Assembly: GCF_021300775.1 (NCBI RefSeq)
Contig: NZ_JAJTJP010000003.1
Coordinates: forward strand, 310,001-374,000
Direction: 5' to 3'
Source of the DNA: Parvimonas micra
GTDB taxonomy: Bacteria; Bacillota; Clostridia; Tissierellales; Peptoniphilaceae
Length of the DNA stretch: 64,000 nt
Part shown: in pieces, positions 1-7,878 of the stretch
How positions within the stretch are numbered: position 1 is the first letter of the stretch
How the letters are laid out: every line of letters starts with the position of its first letter
Made by a program: the position numbers and the translations under genes
Notes under the pieces: generated by a model
The model's input: only the letters and a program-made list of their open reading frames with translations
Database searches by the model: none
What the model was told of the DNA's origin: nothing

Positions 1-1440
1 AACTGAAATTATTGCTCCTTTATATGATTTTAATAATTTTCTTATTTCTATTGACGAAAAAGGAGATAAATTCCTTGTAGGCTCATCTAAAATTAAAACT
101 TCAGGATTTTCTAAAATCATTTTTAAAAAGTAAATTTTCGCCTTTTGTCCTCCGGAAAGTGATTTTAAATTATGAAACATCTCATTAGCAGTAAACTTCA
201 TTGAACCCAAAAACGTTCTAATCTTTGTAGTTTCTTCCTTTTCATAAGTCTTACTCAAATAATCTATAATACTCATATCAACATTCATCTTGTCATCATA
301 ATTTTGTGGCATATATGCAATCTTTACATTTTTCTTTATATTTTCCAAAATTTTCTTTAAAAGAGTTGTTTTTCCTATTCCATTTTCTCCGATTATACAG
401 ATTTTATCTGCACCAAATACCTTTAATTCTATATTTTCGCTTAAAACTTTAGAGCCAATAATTAGTTTTTCTAAATTCAAATCCAAAATTTCCTTTTTTG
501 AAGAATAAATAACAGCGTCATCAAATTTTACAAAAATGGATTCTTCATAATCAGGAAAATCAAGTAAATTCTCTTTTTCTTTTTCGATCCTTCTACCAAT
601 TGACTTTACAGAATGCATTTTATCTTTAAGGTTTTTTCCAGCGTGATCATCTTTTGTACTCCTTATCTCATGTTGCACTCTTTCATAAACTCTTTGATAT
701 TTTTTTACTTTCTTATCAAATTCTTCTTTTTGCTTTTTAGCGTTTTTTTCCTGTCTTTCAATAGCATTTCCCCTATTTTCAACATAATTTTCATAATCCA
801 ACTTTTCAACTGAAATCTTTGGCTTTTGTTTTCTCATAAGCTGTTCAATATGAATAATTACATTTGCACAATTTTCAATTAAATCCTCATCATGAGAAAT
901 GAAAATTACTGGAACATCAATACTATTTATAAAATTCTTAAGCCATTCGATAGAATTTATATCCAAATCATTACTAGGCTCGTCCAATAAAAGACAAGTA
1001 GGCTCTTTCATAAGTTCGCAAAGTAGAATAAATTTAATTCTTTCTCCACCTGATAATTCACTTATCCTTTGCTTTTCATTTATTAAATTTTCATCAAAAT
1101 TTAACTCTTTTAATAATTTATAAAATAAATTATAGTCAAAAAATTCCTCTTTAATTTTGTTTTCAAGATATTCCTTTGTTGAAAAATCTAAAATCTTTGA
1201 TTCTAATATCTGAGGTAAATATCCAATAACTTCATTTTTCTTATTTATCTCTCCACTTATTTCAGCATATTCTTTTAAACCCTCATCATCAACTATCGCC
1301 TTTAAAATGCTGGACTTTCCATTTCCCTCTTCTCCAATTATACAAACTTTCATTTCACTTTCTAAAGAAAAGCTGAAATTTTCAATTACAGTTCTTAAAT
1401 CATTCACTAAATATATTGATAATTTTTTTATACTAAGCAT
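1..1440 (-). CDS. ABC-F family ATPase, ribosome-protection type (3' end outside window)
   Basis: Two ABC domains lie on one chain with no membrane segment, as in ABC-F proteins that bind the ribosomal E site. Domain 1 has Walker A GEEGNGKSS, signature LSGGE and Walker B LLLDEPSNDLD. Domain 2 has GENGIGKTT, LSGGQ and LILDEPTRNLSP. The DEPTRN-SP form of the second Walker B is typical of the Lsa/Vga-like antibiotic-resistance branch (family knowledge). A charged, Lys/Glu-rich linker joins the domains. The start ATG at 1440 has the RBS AGGAGG seven bases upstream. 480 codons are visible; the stop lies beyond base 1. An attenuator-like leader precedes the gene, which fits drug-inducible expression. 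The antibiotic class cannot be told from sequence. Confidence 0.88.
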   Translation of the reverse strand, partial: MLSIKKLSIYLVNDLRTVIENFSFSLESEMKVCIIGEEGNGKSSILKAIVDDEGLKEYAEISGEINKKNEVIGYLPQILESKILDFSTKEYLENKIKEEFFDYNLFYKLLKELNFDENLINEKQRISELSGGERIKFILLCELMKEPTCLLLDEPSNDLDINSIEWLKNFINSIDVPVIFISHDEDLIENCANVIIHIEQLMRKQKPKISVEKLDYENYVENRGNAIERQEKNAKKQKEEFDKKVKKYQRVYERVQHEIRSTKDDHAGKNLKDKMHSVKSIGRRIEKEKENLLDFPDYEESIFVKFDDAVIYSSKKEILDLNLEKLIIGSKVLSENIELKVFGADKICIIGENGIGKTTLLKKILENIKKNVKIAYMPQNYDDKMNVDMSIIDYLSKTYEKEETTKIRTFLGSMKFTANEMFHNLKSLSGGQKAKIYFLKMILENPEVLILDEPTRNLSPFSSIEIRKLLKSYKGAIISV

Positions 1441-1462
1441 ATATCCTCCTATATTAAGCCAC

Positions 1463-1491
1463 AAAAAAATGGCAACCTACTTATTGCCATT
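1463..1491 (-). terminator. Leader terminator of the ABC-F gene
   Basis: On the minus strand an 8-bp stem AATGGCAA/TTGCCATT (1484-1491 with 1468-1475) with an 8-nt loop is followed by seven T residues. It ends about 15 nt before the ABC-F ribosome binding site, so in the default state transcription should stop before the gene. Confidence 0.8.
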
Positions 1492-1564
1492 TTAACATTC
1501 ACTTTGCAACTCAAAAAGGAGTCCTAAAAAGAACACAAAAAGGAATGCATAACTAAAATGGCAA
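1484..1564 (-). promoter_or_regulatory. Antiterminator of a transcription attenuator
   Basis: TTGCCATTTTA (minus strand, 1564-1554) is perfectly complementary over 11 bp to TAAAATGGCAA (1494-1484). The second arm is also the 5' arm of the terminator, so the two structures exclude each other. The upstream arm lies inside the last codons of the second leader ORF, which links translation of the leader to the choice of structure. Regulated ABC-F genes in other Firmicutes use this logic; its use here is inferred. Confidence 0.7.
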
Positions 1565-1606
1565 CAAAAAACTAAGCTCTAAAAAGCTATTAAATTTCTG
1601 TCTCAT
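1553..1606 (-). CDS. Leader ORF 2 (17 codons) of the ABC-F attenuator
   Basis: ATG at 1606 to TAG at 1553 encodes the 17-residue peptide MRQKFNSFLELSFLLPF. It starts five bases after the stop of leader ORF 1 and has no good RBS of its own, so it may rely on reinitiation. Its last codons form one arm of the antiterminator, so a ribosome here would mask that arm. It is too short for protein-level homology; the call rests on position and structure. Confidence 0.45.
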   Translation of the reverse strand: MRQKFNSFLELSFLLPF

Positions 1607-1611
1607 AATAG

Positions 1612-1626
1612 TTATCTTATTAACAT
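1612..1626 (-). CDS. Leader ORF 1, tetrapeptide MLIR
   Basis: ATG-TTA-ATA-AGA-TAA lies five bases after a very strong Shine-Dalgarno sequence (AGGAGG, 1637-1632). A near-consensus RBS serving only four codons is a mark of a regulatory leader peptide. It probably senses stalled or drug-bound ribosomes for the downstream ABC-F gene (inference). Confidence 0.55.
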   Translation of the reverse strand: MLIR

Positions 1627-1678
1627 TCCTTCCTCCTGAATTTTTAATTTAATTTTGATATATCCCTACATCACTTAA

Positions 1679-1707
1679 ATTTTAACACAAACAAATTAAA
1701 GTGTCAA
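1679..1707 (-). promoter_or_regulatory. Promoter of the ABC-F leader
   Basis: Minus strand: -35 TTGACA (1707-1702), 17-nt spacer, -10 TAAAAT (1684-1679). The predicted start is near 1672, giving a leader of about 230 nt. The -35 box sits just after the stop codon of the upstream gene. Confidence 0.75.
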
Positions 1708-1710
1708 ATT

Positions 1711-2340
1711 TTAATTAAAGTAAATAAGTATTCCTGCTATTATAATTACTAAAAGTATTCCCAAAAGAATATTTTTTCTTTTTATTCTTTTATCTTCATA
1801 TTCATCTGCAGATTTTTCAAAATCTTTAAGTATATCTTTAGGAATTGAAACCCTATTTACCTCTTTTTTTTCTCCGTCTTTATAAGTATAGTAAAGTTGT
1901 TCTCCATCAATCATTTTATAGGAATAGTTTCCAATACTATAACCACTTTCAAAATTAGATGAATTAGAATTTGATGTGGGAATAATACTTTTTTCTGTAA
2001 ACATCATCGGTTCTAAATTATCAACCATAGTTTTTGCCGTTTCTAAATCAAAATTATATTTATCTTTTACATATTTTACAGCTTCAATTTTTCTATTTTC
2101 TCTTATCAGTGCATATAAATCATTATCATATATCCTTGATATTATTGAATTTTTAAACATATAGGAAAAATCTTCTTTTGATAAACCACGGTTTTTTCCT
2201 TCAAAAAATTCCAATGTTTTTGTCATCTTATCAACTGTTTCTTTTGCGTCTTTAAAATCCATATCATATTTATTTTTAACATACTTTACAGTTTCTTCTT
2301 TTCTTTTCTGTTTTAATAAATCATATAATTCTTCGTCCAT
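1711..2340 (-). CDS. Tail-anchored protein with two L7/L12-like repeats (paralogue 2)
   Basis: 209 residues. Two copies of a roughly 35-residue motif (residues 1-40 and 72-108) read like [D]LYxLxxxxRKxEAVKYVKxKYxxDxxxAKxxVD, which resembles the helix-turn-helix part of the ribosomal protein L7/L12 C-terminal domain. A short polar region follows, then a single C-terminal membrane segment (about 188-207) ending IYFN, so the repeats should face the cytoplasm. The start ATG has GGAGTAA upstream. It is a close paralogue of the next upstream gene, with a 108-bp gap between them. Function unknown; the L7/L12 resemblance is a pattern match that could be checked with a profile search. Confidence 0.75.
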   Translation of the reverse strand: MDEELYDLLKQKRKEETVKYVKNKYDMDFKDAKETVDKMTKTLEFFEGKNRGLSKEDFSYMFKNSIISRIYDNDLYALIRENRKIEAVKYVKDKYNFDLETAKTMVDNLEPMMFTEKSIIPTSNSNSSNFESGYSIGNYSYKMIDGEQLYYTYKDGEKKEVNRVSIPKDILKDFEKSADEYEDKRIKRKNILLGILLVIIIAGILIYFN

Positions 2341-2448
2341 TGCTTACTCCAATATAATATGTAGATTTCAATTTTTCTAGTTCGTATGAATTATTTTAGT
2401 TTTAACTTATCCCAAGTCAAAAATCCGATTTCTTTAAAATGTCAAATT

Positions 2449-3087
2449 TTAATTAAAGTAAAAATATATTCCTACTATTAATGCTACTAATACAATTCCC
2501 CAAAAGAAATTTTTTGTTCTGGATTCTTTATCTTCATATTCATCCGAAGCTTTTTCTCCAGCTTTTTCAAAATATTTCAGTATTTCACTAGGAATTGCCG
2601 TTCTACTTACTTCTCTTTTTTCTCCGTCTTTATATGCATAGTAATGTTGTTTTCCATCAATCATTTCATAAGAATAACTTTCGGTACTATAGCCACTTCC
2701 ATATTTAGAAAAATTCGTTTTTGACGCAGAAATAATATTTTTTTCTGTAAACATCATTGGAGATTCAACATCTAGACTATCAACTATATTTTTTGATGTC
2801 TTTAAGTCAAAATTATATTTATCTCTAATGTACTTTACAGCTTCTATTTTTCTATTTTCTTTTATTAAAAGATATAAATCATCATCAGATATTTCTGATG
2901 TGCTAAAATCATTATTTATATTTGTATTGTTATTCATAAGTTCTCCTTCAAAGTAATCAAGCTTTTCAATCAGTCTATCTACTGTATCTTTTGAAGTTTT
3001 GTAATCCATTTCGTATTTGTTTCCAATATACTTTATAGCTTCTACTTTTCTTTTTTGTTTTAATAATTCATATAATTCCTCGTCCAT
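2449..3087 (-). CDS. Tail-anchored protein with two L7/L12-like repeats (paralogue 1)
   Basis: 212 residues with the same plan as its downstream neighbour: repeat 1 at residues 1-40, repeat 2 at about 70-105, the shared stretch MMFTEK, a polar region with YSYEMIDGKQ, and one C-terminal membrane helix. The pair clearly arose by tandem gene duplication, and each protein holds an internal duplication. The ATG overlaps the trmL stop by one base (TAATG), implying translational coupling. Function unknown. Confidence 0.75.
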   Translation of the reverse strand: MDEELYELLKQKRKVEAIKYIGNKYEMDYKTSKDTVDRLIEKLDYFEGELMNNNTNINNDFSTSEISDDDLYLLIKENRKIEAVKYIRDKYNFDLKTSKNIVDSLDVESPMMFTEKNIISASKTNFSKYGSGYSTESYSYEMIDGKQHYYAYKDGEKREVSRTAIPSEILKYFEKAGEKASDEYEDKESRTKNFFWGIVLVALIVGIYFYFN

Positions 3088-3584
3088 TATTCACTCCAAT
3101 GTAATCTATGTAATTCTCCAAACTTTTCAAGTTCTGAAAAATCTTGTTGTCTTAATGCTTCATATAATATTATTGAAGCTGAATTCGAAAGATTAAGTGA
3201 ACGAATTTCTCCCCACATAGGAATTCTTACACAATGTTCTTCGTTTTTAACTAAAATTTCTTCTGGAATTCCTTTACTCTCTTTTCCAAACATTATATAG
3301 TCATTTGGTGAATAATCTACCTCATCGTAAGTTTTTTTCGCCTTTGTGGTTGCAAAATAAATATTTGCATTCGGATTTTTTTCGTAGAAATCTTCAATAT
3401 TTTCATAGACAAAAAGTTTTAATTTATCCCAATAGTCAAGTCCTGATCTCTTTACCATTTTATCATCAAGTGAAAAACCTAATGGCTTAATTAAATGTAG
3501 TTTAGTGTCTGTTGCTACACAAGTTCTTCCAATAGCTCCAGTATTGAAAGGGATTTCTGGTTCTAATAAAACTATATTAAACAA
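3087..3584 (-). CDS. trmL: tRNA (cytidine/uridine-34-2'-O)-methyltransferase TrmL
   Basis: 165 residues, the usual size of this single-domain SPOUT enzyme, which methylates the ribose of the tRNA-Leu wobble base using SAM. Diagnostic motifs are the N-terminal LLEPEIPFNTGAIGRTC, the central FGKES-KGIP and the C-terminal RSLNLSNSASIILYEALRQ that forms the trefoil-knot SAM pocket. Its start lies inside the end of the upstream yoaK-like gene (8-bp overlap) and its stop overlaps the next start, so the genes form one operon. Confidence 0.93.
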   Translation of the reverse strand: MFNIVLLEPEIPFNTGAIGRTCVATDTKLHLIKPLGFSLDDKMVKRSGLDYWDKLKLFVYENIEDFYEKNPNANIYFATTKAKKTYDEVDYSPNDYIMFGKESKGIPEEILVKNEEHCVRIPMWGEIRSLNLSNSASIILYEALRQQDFSELEKFGELHRLHWSE

Positions 3585-4251
3585 AATATCTCTCCTTTTT
3601 TTCTCTATCTATAAACATAATAAATACACAAATAATAAGCAAAAAAGCACTTAACAAAATAGTTTTTAATCCTAAAATATTGCTAAATTTACTTCCTATA
3701 ATAGCCCCAATAATAAAACATAATATAATTCCAAAGTACATTAAACTATATTCTAAAAACTTTTTATTTTTTGTGTAAAAATACTCTGCCAAATTATGAG
3801 TTCCACCTCTTAAATTTCCGATACACATTGTTGTAGAAAAATCTATTCCACATACTTTTTTAAAACTTTGAACTTGTATTCCACAAGCGAAAGATGTCAT
3901 TGCATTTGCTGTTTCATTCATATTTTTAGGAATAAAAGCCACACAAATAAGTAAAAATATCTCAAAAATAACGGCATTTTGTCGCCAATGTAATTTAAAA
4001 TTATCTTTTTTTCTAAATAAATCCGATAAAAAAATTCCTAAAGCAAAAAAAGAAATCGGAAAAACATATTTCAAACACATTGCCCAATTTCCTTGAGAAG
4101 CGTGAACTCCAAGTAATAACATATTTCCAGTTTGAGCATTTGCAAAAACCTGCCCTCTTAAGAGATATGAATATGCATCCATAAGTCCACCACTTAATGC
4201 TAAAAATATTGCAAGTTCAATCGATTCGGACATTTGCATTGCCTTTTTCAT
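3577..4251 (-). CDS. YoaK family (DUF1275) membrane protein
   Basis: 224 residues and about six membrane helices. The N-terminal LSGGLMDAYSYLLRGQVFANAQTGN is the DUF1275 signature. The start chosen is ATG 4251, eight bases after AAGGAG; a TTG two codons upstream is less likely. The substrate of this family is not established. It is first in a transcript with trmL and the two L7/L12-like genes. Confidence 0.85.
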   Translation of the reverse strand: MKKAMQMSESIELAIFLALSGGLMDAYSYLLRGQVFANAQTGNMLLLGVHASQGNWAMCLKYVFPISFFALGIFLSDLFRKKDNFKLHWRQNAVIFEIFLLICVAFIPKNMNETANAMTSFACGIQVQSFKKVCGIDFSTTMCIGNLRGGTHNLAEYFYTKNKKFLEYSLMYFGIILCFIIGAIIGSKFSNILGLKTILLSAFLLIICVFIMFIDREKKERYFV

Positions 4252-4334
4252 ATACAAAACTCCTTATTAAATCTTCACAAGATAGTATAAACCAAAAATC
4301 TCCATTTTACAAGTTTTACAGTATAACATTTTTA

Positions 4335-4362
4335 CAAAAAAGATTAGACTTTCGTCTAATCT
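4335..4362 (-). terminator. Terminator after clcA
   Basis: Minus-strand stem AGATTAGAC/GTCTAATCT (4341-4349 with 4354-4362), 4-nt loop, then TTTTTT. The stem starts at the last base of the clcA stop codon. Confidence 0.85.
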
Positions 4363-5894
4363 CAATTATTTTGGCAAATCTTTTGTAATTCTGTAAATGT
4401 TTCAAACAATTTATTTTCATTTACAAGAATCTTTATTACATCACCATTTATTATTACAGTTTCACCATTTGGAATTATTTCTTCAACACCTCTGTCGATA
4501 TTTGTAATTAACATTCCATCTGGGAAATTCACTTCTTTAATTTTTTTATTTTCAATTTCACTTCCAAGCTCGACAACAATACTCATAGTCATTTTTTCTC
4601 TACATTTTGAAGTAGAAATATGTTCTTTTTCCATTAATCTCTCTAGTAAATATTCGTAAATAGGTAGAGATTTTAAATAATTTGGTATTGTATAAGTAAT
4701 TAGACAAACAATTGAAAGTGGCAATAGATATGAAAGATTTCCTGTCATTTCAAAAATTAGAATTATTGAAGTTATAGGCGCTCTAACAATAGCTGTTAAA
4801 TATCCTGCCATTCCAAGAATTATAAAGCTATTTATATAAATAGGATCTATAATTTTCCCAAAAATTGTTCCAATTGTTGCTCCTAAAACAAGTATTGGAA
4901 AGAAAATTCCACCAGGAACCCCTGAACTAAAACAAATTATTGAAAATAGTAATTTTACTATAAAAAATAAAATCAACATATAAATTGGAAAATCAACAGT
5001 TTGTAATTCTTTCATCAAGAAACCGCCACCACCTAATAAATTAGGCATAAAAGCTAATATAAATAAAGGTAGAACAAAATAAGGAATAAGTTTAAATTCT
5101 TGTTTTAATTTAATTCTATCTTGAACTTTCATAAAAAATTCCATTAAAAATATATAGAAAACTCCTAATATTGAAAGCACTATTGCAAATAAAATTATAG
5201 TCCAATAATTTACCAATGGTAATTTTTCAGCTAAACTAAAATTAAAAACAGTTTCCGTTCCATATAGTAATTTTGAAACTAAATCAGCAGTAATTGTAGA
5301 AGCCATACAAACTACTAAAAGTTTTTTACTAATATGTCTATGAATTTCTTCAACTGCAAATAAAATACCTGCAACAGGTGCATTAAATGCAGCAGCAAGT
5401 CCTGCACTCGCTCCACAAGTTATTAAAAACTTTTCAATTGTTTTGTTTTTCTTTAATTTTTTTGAAACTATTTTTCCACTCATTGCACCTATTTGAATTG
5501 AAGGACCTTCACGTCCAACTGAAAAACCAGATAGAGCAGTTAAGCCTCCTCCAACAATTTTTGCAAATAAAAGTTTTTCTGGATTAGGATTGATATAACC
5601 TTTTATTTCTGCCTCAACTTGAGGTATTCCAGATCCTCCACAAAACTTTGACATCTTCTTTAATTTTGAAACTAAAAAAGAAATAAAAATAAGCGCAACA
5701 AAAAGCAGTGGATAAATATATAAATGTTCTCTACTATAATTAATTATTACTCCTAAAACTCCTTCTATTCCGTGGATTATGTAACGATATAAACTTGAAA
5801 AACCTCCAGCTACTATCCCTACTAAAACACTATAAAAAAGTAGTTTTAAATCCTCATCTCTCTGATTATTAGTAATATTTTCTAAATTTTTCAT
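4362..5894 (-). CDS. clcA: ClC-family chloride/proton antiporter with C-terminal RCK domain
   Basis: 510 residues. The anion-pathway motifs are GSGIP (87-91), GREGP (127-131, with gating Glu129) and GGIFFP. FNAPVAGILFAVEE carries the acidic residue that serves as the proton glutamate in ClC antiporters, so this is likely an exchanger rather than a channel. About ten membrane segments end near residue 415; residues 430-505 resemble a TrkA-C/RCK-C ligand-binding domain. The start is preceded by GGAGTTTTT. The region from its start codon upstream is duplicated at 7873-8097. Confidence 0.92.
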   Translation of the reverse strand: MKNLENITNNQRDEDLKLLFYSVLVGIVAGGFSSLYRYIIHGIEGVLGVIINYSREHLYIYPLLFVALIFISFLVSKLKKMSKFCGGSGIPQVEAEIKGYINPNPEKLLFAKIVGGGLTALSGFSVGREGPSIQIGAMSGKIVSKKLKKNKTIEKFLITCGASAGLAAAFNAPVAGILFAVEEIHRHISKKLLVVCMASTITADLVSKLLYGTETVFNFSLAEKLPLVNYWTIILFAIVLSILGVFYIFLMEFFMKVQDRIKLKQEFKLIPYFVLPLFILAFMPNLLGGGGFLMKELQTVDFPIYMLILFFIVKLLFSIICFSSGVPGGIFFPILVLGATIGTIFGKIIDPIYINSFIILGMAGYLTAIVRAPITSIILIFEMTGNLSYLLPLSIVCLITYTIPNYLKSLPIYEYLLERLMEKEHISTSKCREKMTMSIVVELGSEIENKKIKEVNFPDGMLITNIDRGVEEIIPNGETVIINGDVIKILVNENKLFETFTELQKICQNN

Positions 5895-6114
5895 AAAAAC
5901 TCCTAAAATAAATATCTTATAATTATTTTATCACAAAAATTGTAATAAAAAAAGTTTTGATAATAATCAAAACTTTATTTAAAAATCTCTTCTAATTCAG
6001 TATTTGTAATTTCTCGATATTCTCCAAGTTCAAGTTTTTCATCCAAACTTAGATTTCCAATACTAACTCTTTTCAGCTCTATAACTTCATTTCCAACATA
6101 TTCTAACATTCTTT
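5889..6114 (+). repeat. Direct repeat A (226 bp): clcA start region plus rsuA 3' end
   Basis: Nearly identical to 7873-8097 (I count about five mismatches and one 1-base indel). It runs from the clcA start codon and RBS through the intergenic hairpin into the last 45 or so codons of rsuA. The two copies flank 1.76 kb of inserted DNA. Copy B continues into intact rsuA, so copy A is the truncated one. Confidence 0.9.
5952..5975 (-). terminator. Copied rsuA terminator hairpin (repeat A)
   Basis: Near-perfect palindrome AAGTTTTGAT/ATCAAAACTT followed on the minus strand by A/T-rich sequence with a T run. It is the repeat A version of the hairpin after intact rsuA, with one base breaking the perfect symmetry. 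Confidence 0.6.
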
Positions 6115-6217
6115 CTCTTTTAATTTTTCTGTTAAGTATATATAAGTTATAATTGTTTTTTTGAGCCATAGTCTTCTTGATATAATTTCTACTCTTATTG
6201 ATTTTTTCTGTAAGCAA
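5975..6217 (-). pseudogene. rsuA 3' fragment fused to unrelated sequence
   Basis: The last 45 codons (5975-6114) match the C-terminus of the rsuA product at 7958-8665 almost exactly. The upstream 34 codons (6115-6217) do not match rsuA and I do not recognise them. The open frame therefore joins a duplicated gene end to insert DNA. No catalytic motif remains, so it is unlikely to be a functional pseudouridine synthase. Confidence 0.8.
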
Positions 6218-6452
6218 ACTTTCGTGTGTATTTATAAAAATGTGAGTGTGTAAATGTATAGGTTTGATTTTGTAATTGTTTTGTAGTTTTATCTAATATT
6301 ACAGACACTTTTTTGTTTTCCAAAATAATCTATAAATGTTTCTGTAAATTTATATTTATTATTTTTTTGTTTTTCTATATACTTTTTATTTTTACTACTC
6401 TTTTGTAAATTAAGCAAAAACCGATTTTTTTGAGTTGAGATATTATTTTATT
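6218..6452. other. AT-rich stretch with no recognisable gene
   Basis: This lies inside the insert between the two direct repeats. Short minus-strand frames are broken by stops and none resembles a family I know. It may be decayed mobile-element sequence. Confidence 0.4.
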
Positions 6453-7109
6453 TTAATCTATATTAAATTGTTGATTTCCTATTTCTTCTAATTCTTTCAC
6501 ATTTGGTTCAACTTGAAAAACAGATGAAAGCATTAAGTCAAGTTGTTTTATATTTTGTATATCTTCCATTGAGAAAAAATAGTTTAAATCAAACGTTCTT
6601 TCTTCTTTAGGGTTCAAGTTGAAAAATTTTACAGGAAAATCATTAAAAATATTTTCTCCACTATTTATCAAACCTTTTATATTATTTTGTAAAATTATTG
6701 ATTTAAGTGGAACATTAACAATTTTATCAGACTTATTTTTTATTTTTATATTAATTGTTAAATTTCCAATAGGGTTATTTAATGTTGCTTTTGAAAGCTC
6801 CCTATCATTTTTACTTGATTTTTTAACTGTTTGTAAAAATGTATCATCTAAAAAAGTGAATTTATATTTTGATACAGTTGTAATAGTTATATCAACGTTT
6901 TTTAGTGAAATATTTTTATTCACGTTTGTTGTGTTTATTTTTTCCGTGTTAGTTTTTGTGCTTTCCTTTTTTTCTTCTTTCTTTGTTTGTTCTGTTTTTT
7001 CAACTTTTTCAGTTGATTTTGTTTGTTCTTTTTTTGTTTCCTCTTTTTTGTTGGCACAACCAACTAAAATCAAACCTGTTAGCATTAATGCTATGATTTT
7101 CTTTTTCAT
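6453..7109 (-). CDS. Putative lipoprotein with Lys/Glu-rich linker and DUF4352-like domain
   Basis: 218 residues. MKKKIIALMLTGLILVGC is a lipoprotein signal with lipobox LVGC (Cys18). Residues 20-65 are a low-complexity Lys/Glu/Thr linker that would span the wall. Residues 70-205 form a beta-rich domain with the pattern NLTINIKIKNKSDKIVNVP, as in DUF4352/DUF5067 immunoglobulin-like surface domains (weak match). RBS GGGAGG precedes the ATG. It is the only intact gene besides the XRE regulator in the repeat-flanked insert. Confidence 0.7.
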   Translation of the reverse strand: MKKKIIALMLTGLILVGCANKKEETKKEQTKSTEKVEKTEQTKKEEKKESTKTNTEKINTTNVNKNISLKNVDITITTVSKYKFTFLDDTFLQTVKKSSKNDRELSKATLNNPIGNLTINIKIKNKSDKIVNVPLKSIILQNNIKGLINSGENIFNDFPVKFFNLNPKEERTFDLNYFFSMEDIQNIKQLDLMLSSVFQVEPNVKELEEIGNQQFNID

Positions 7110-7206
7110 TTTTTACCTCCCAATTTTCTTTCTATAATTAATTTTAAATTGACACCTTATTTATTAATAATCAAAATTTGTTTTTATTCCTAATTTCTTT
7201 TGAAAT

Positions 7207-7515
7207 TTAAATATGATTTTTTTCATAAGAAATATCCTCAATAAATTCCATTCCTTTTAAATCACAATAAGAATATTGCAAAGTTAATTCAGCCATTTGT
7301 TTACTAACTTTAAATAAATTAGAAATACAATTTACATTTTTAGGTAAATATCTTGTTATTTGTGGTGGACATAAAATTAGTCTTGCAAACATATTAGCAT
7401 CTTGCTATACATATCTAAATTTTGATGACCTAATATGATATGACCTATTTCATGAGCTATAATAAGTCTTTGCTGACTTAATAACATATCTTTATTTAAA
7501 AATATAATGTATTTA
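7207..7515 (-). pseudogene. ImmA/IrrE-family metallopeptidase remnant
   Basis: Starting just after the XRE stop, the frame reads NNKYIIFLNKDM then RLIIAHEIGHIILGHQ, the HExxH zinc motif of ImmA-type peptidases that cleave XRE repressors. After YSKM near 7405 the frame shifts, and the rest (ANMFARLILCPP to YEKNHI) continues in another frame to 7207. The N-terminal third is absent. The gene is thus both truncated and frameshifted, leaving the neighbouring regulator without its usual partner. Confidence 0.8.
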
Positions 7516-7518
7516 TTG

Positions 7519-7878
7519 TTATTTTATATGGTTATCATCAGGCTCATCAATCATTACAGCTATCATTTTAATAATAGTATCTTTATCTTTTTCATTTAAC
7601 TTTTCAAAATTTCTAGCTAATATTTTAAATTGAGGAGTTTCAAAGTTTTCTTTATTATTGTCTATTTCTATATCAACATCATAACCTAATAGCCAAGCAG
7701 GATTGACTTGTAAGCATTTTGCAATTTTGTCTATTCTATCTCTGTCAGGTTCGTGTTTGCCTGTTATATAATTATTTATTGTAGCTCTATGGATATTCAA
7801 TTTTCTTGCTAATTCAGATTGAGTGATATGTCTTTCATTTAAAGCTATTTGTAATCTTTTCTTAAAATCTTCTTTCAT
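7519..7878 (-). CDS. XRE-family helix-turn-helix regulator
   Basis: 119 residues with a Cro/CI-type HTH at 8-60 (ITQSELARKLNIHRATINNYITGKHEPD) and the NPAWLLGYD motif of phage-type repressors. It pairs with the ImmA remnant just downstream, as in phage and ICE immunity modules. Its ATG and RBS (GGAGTTTTTATG) are part of direct repeat B and match those of clcA, so it has taken over a copy of the clcA 5' region. Confidence 0.88.
   Translation of the reverse strand: MKEDFKKRLQIALNERHITQSELARKLNIHRATINNYITGKHEPDRDRIDKIAKCLQVNPAWLLGYDVDIEIDNNKENFETPQFKILARNFEKLNEKDKDTIIKMIAVMIDEPDDNHIK

Noticed and set aside
5895-5975. Possible fluoride riboswitch before the ClC gene
   Set aside because: None of the conserved crcB-motif elements is present. 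The hairpin there is the copied rsuA terminator, and the ClC motifs fit a chloride antiporter.
6619-7137. 172-codon plus-strand ORF opposite the lipoprotein gene
   Set aside because: It is the antisense of a low-complexity Lys/Glu-rich region, giving Phe/Ser/Val-rich sequence. No RBS or family match.
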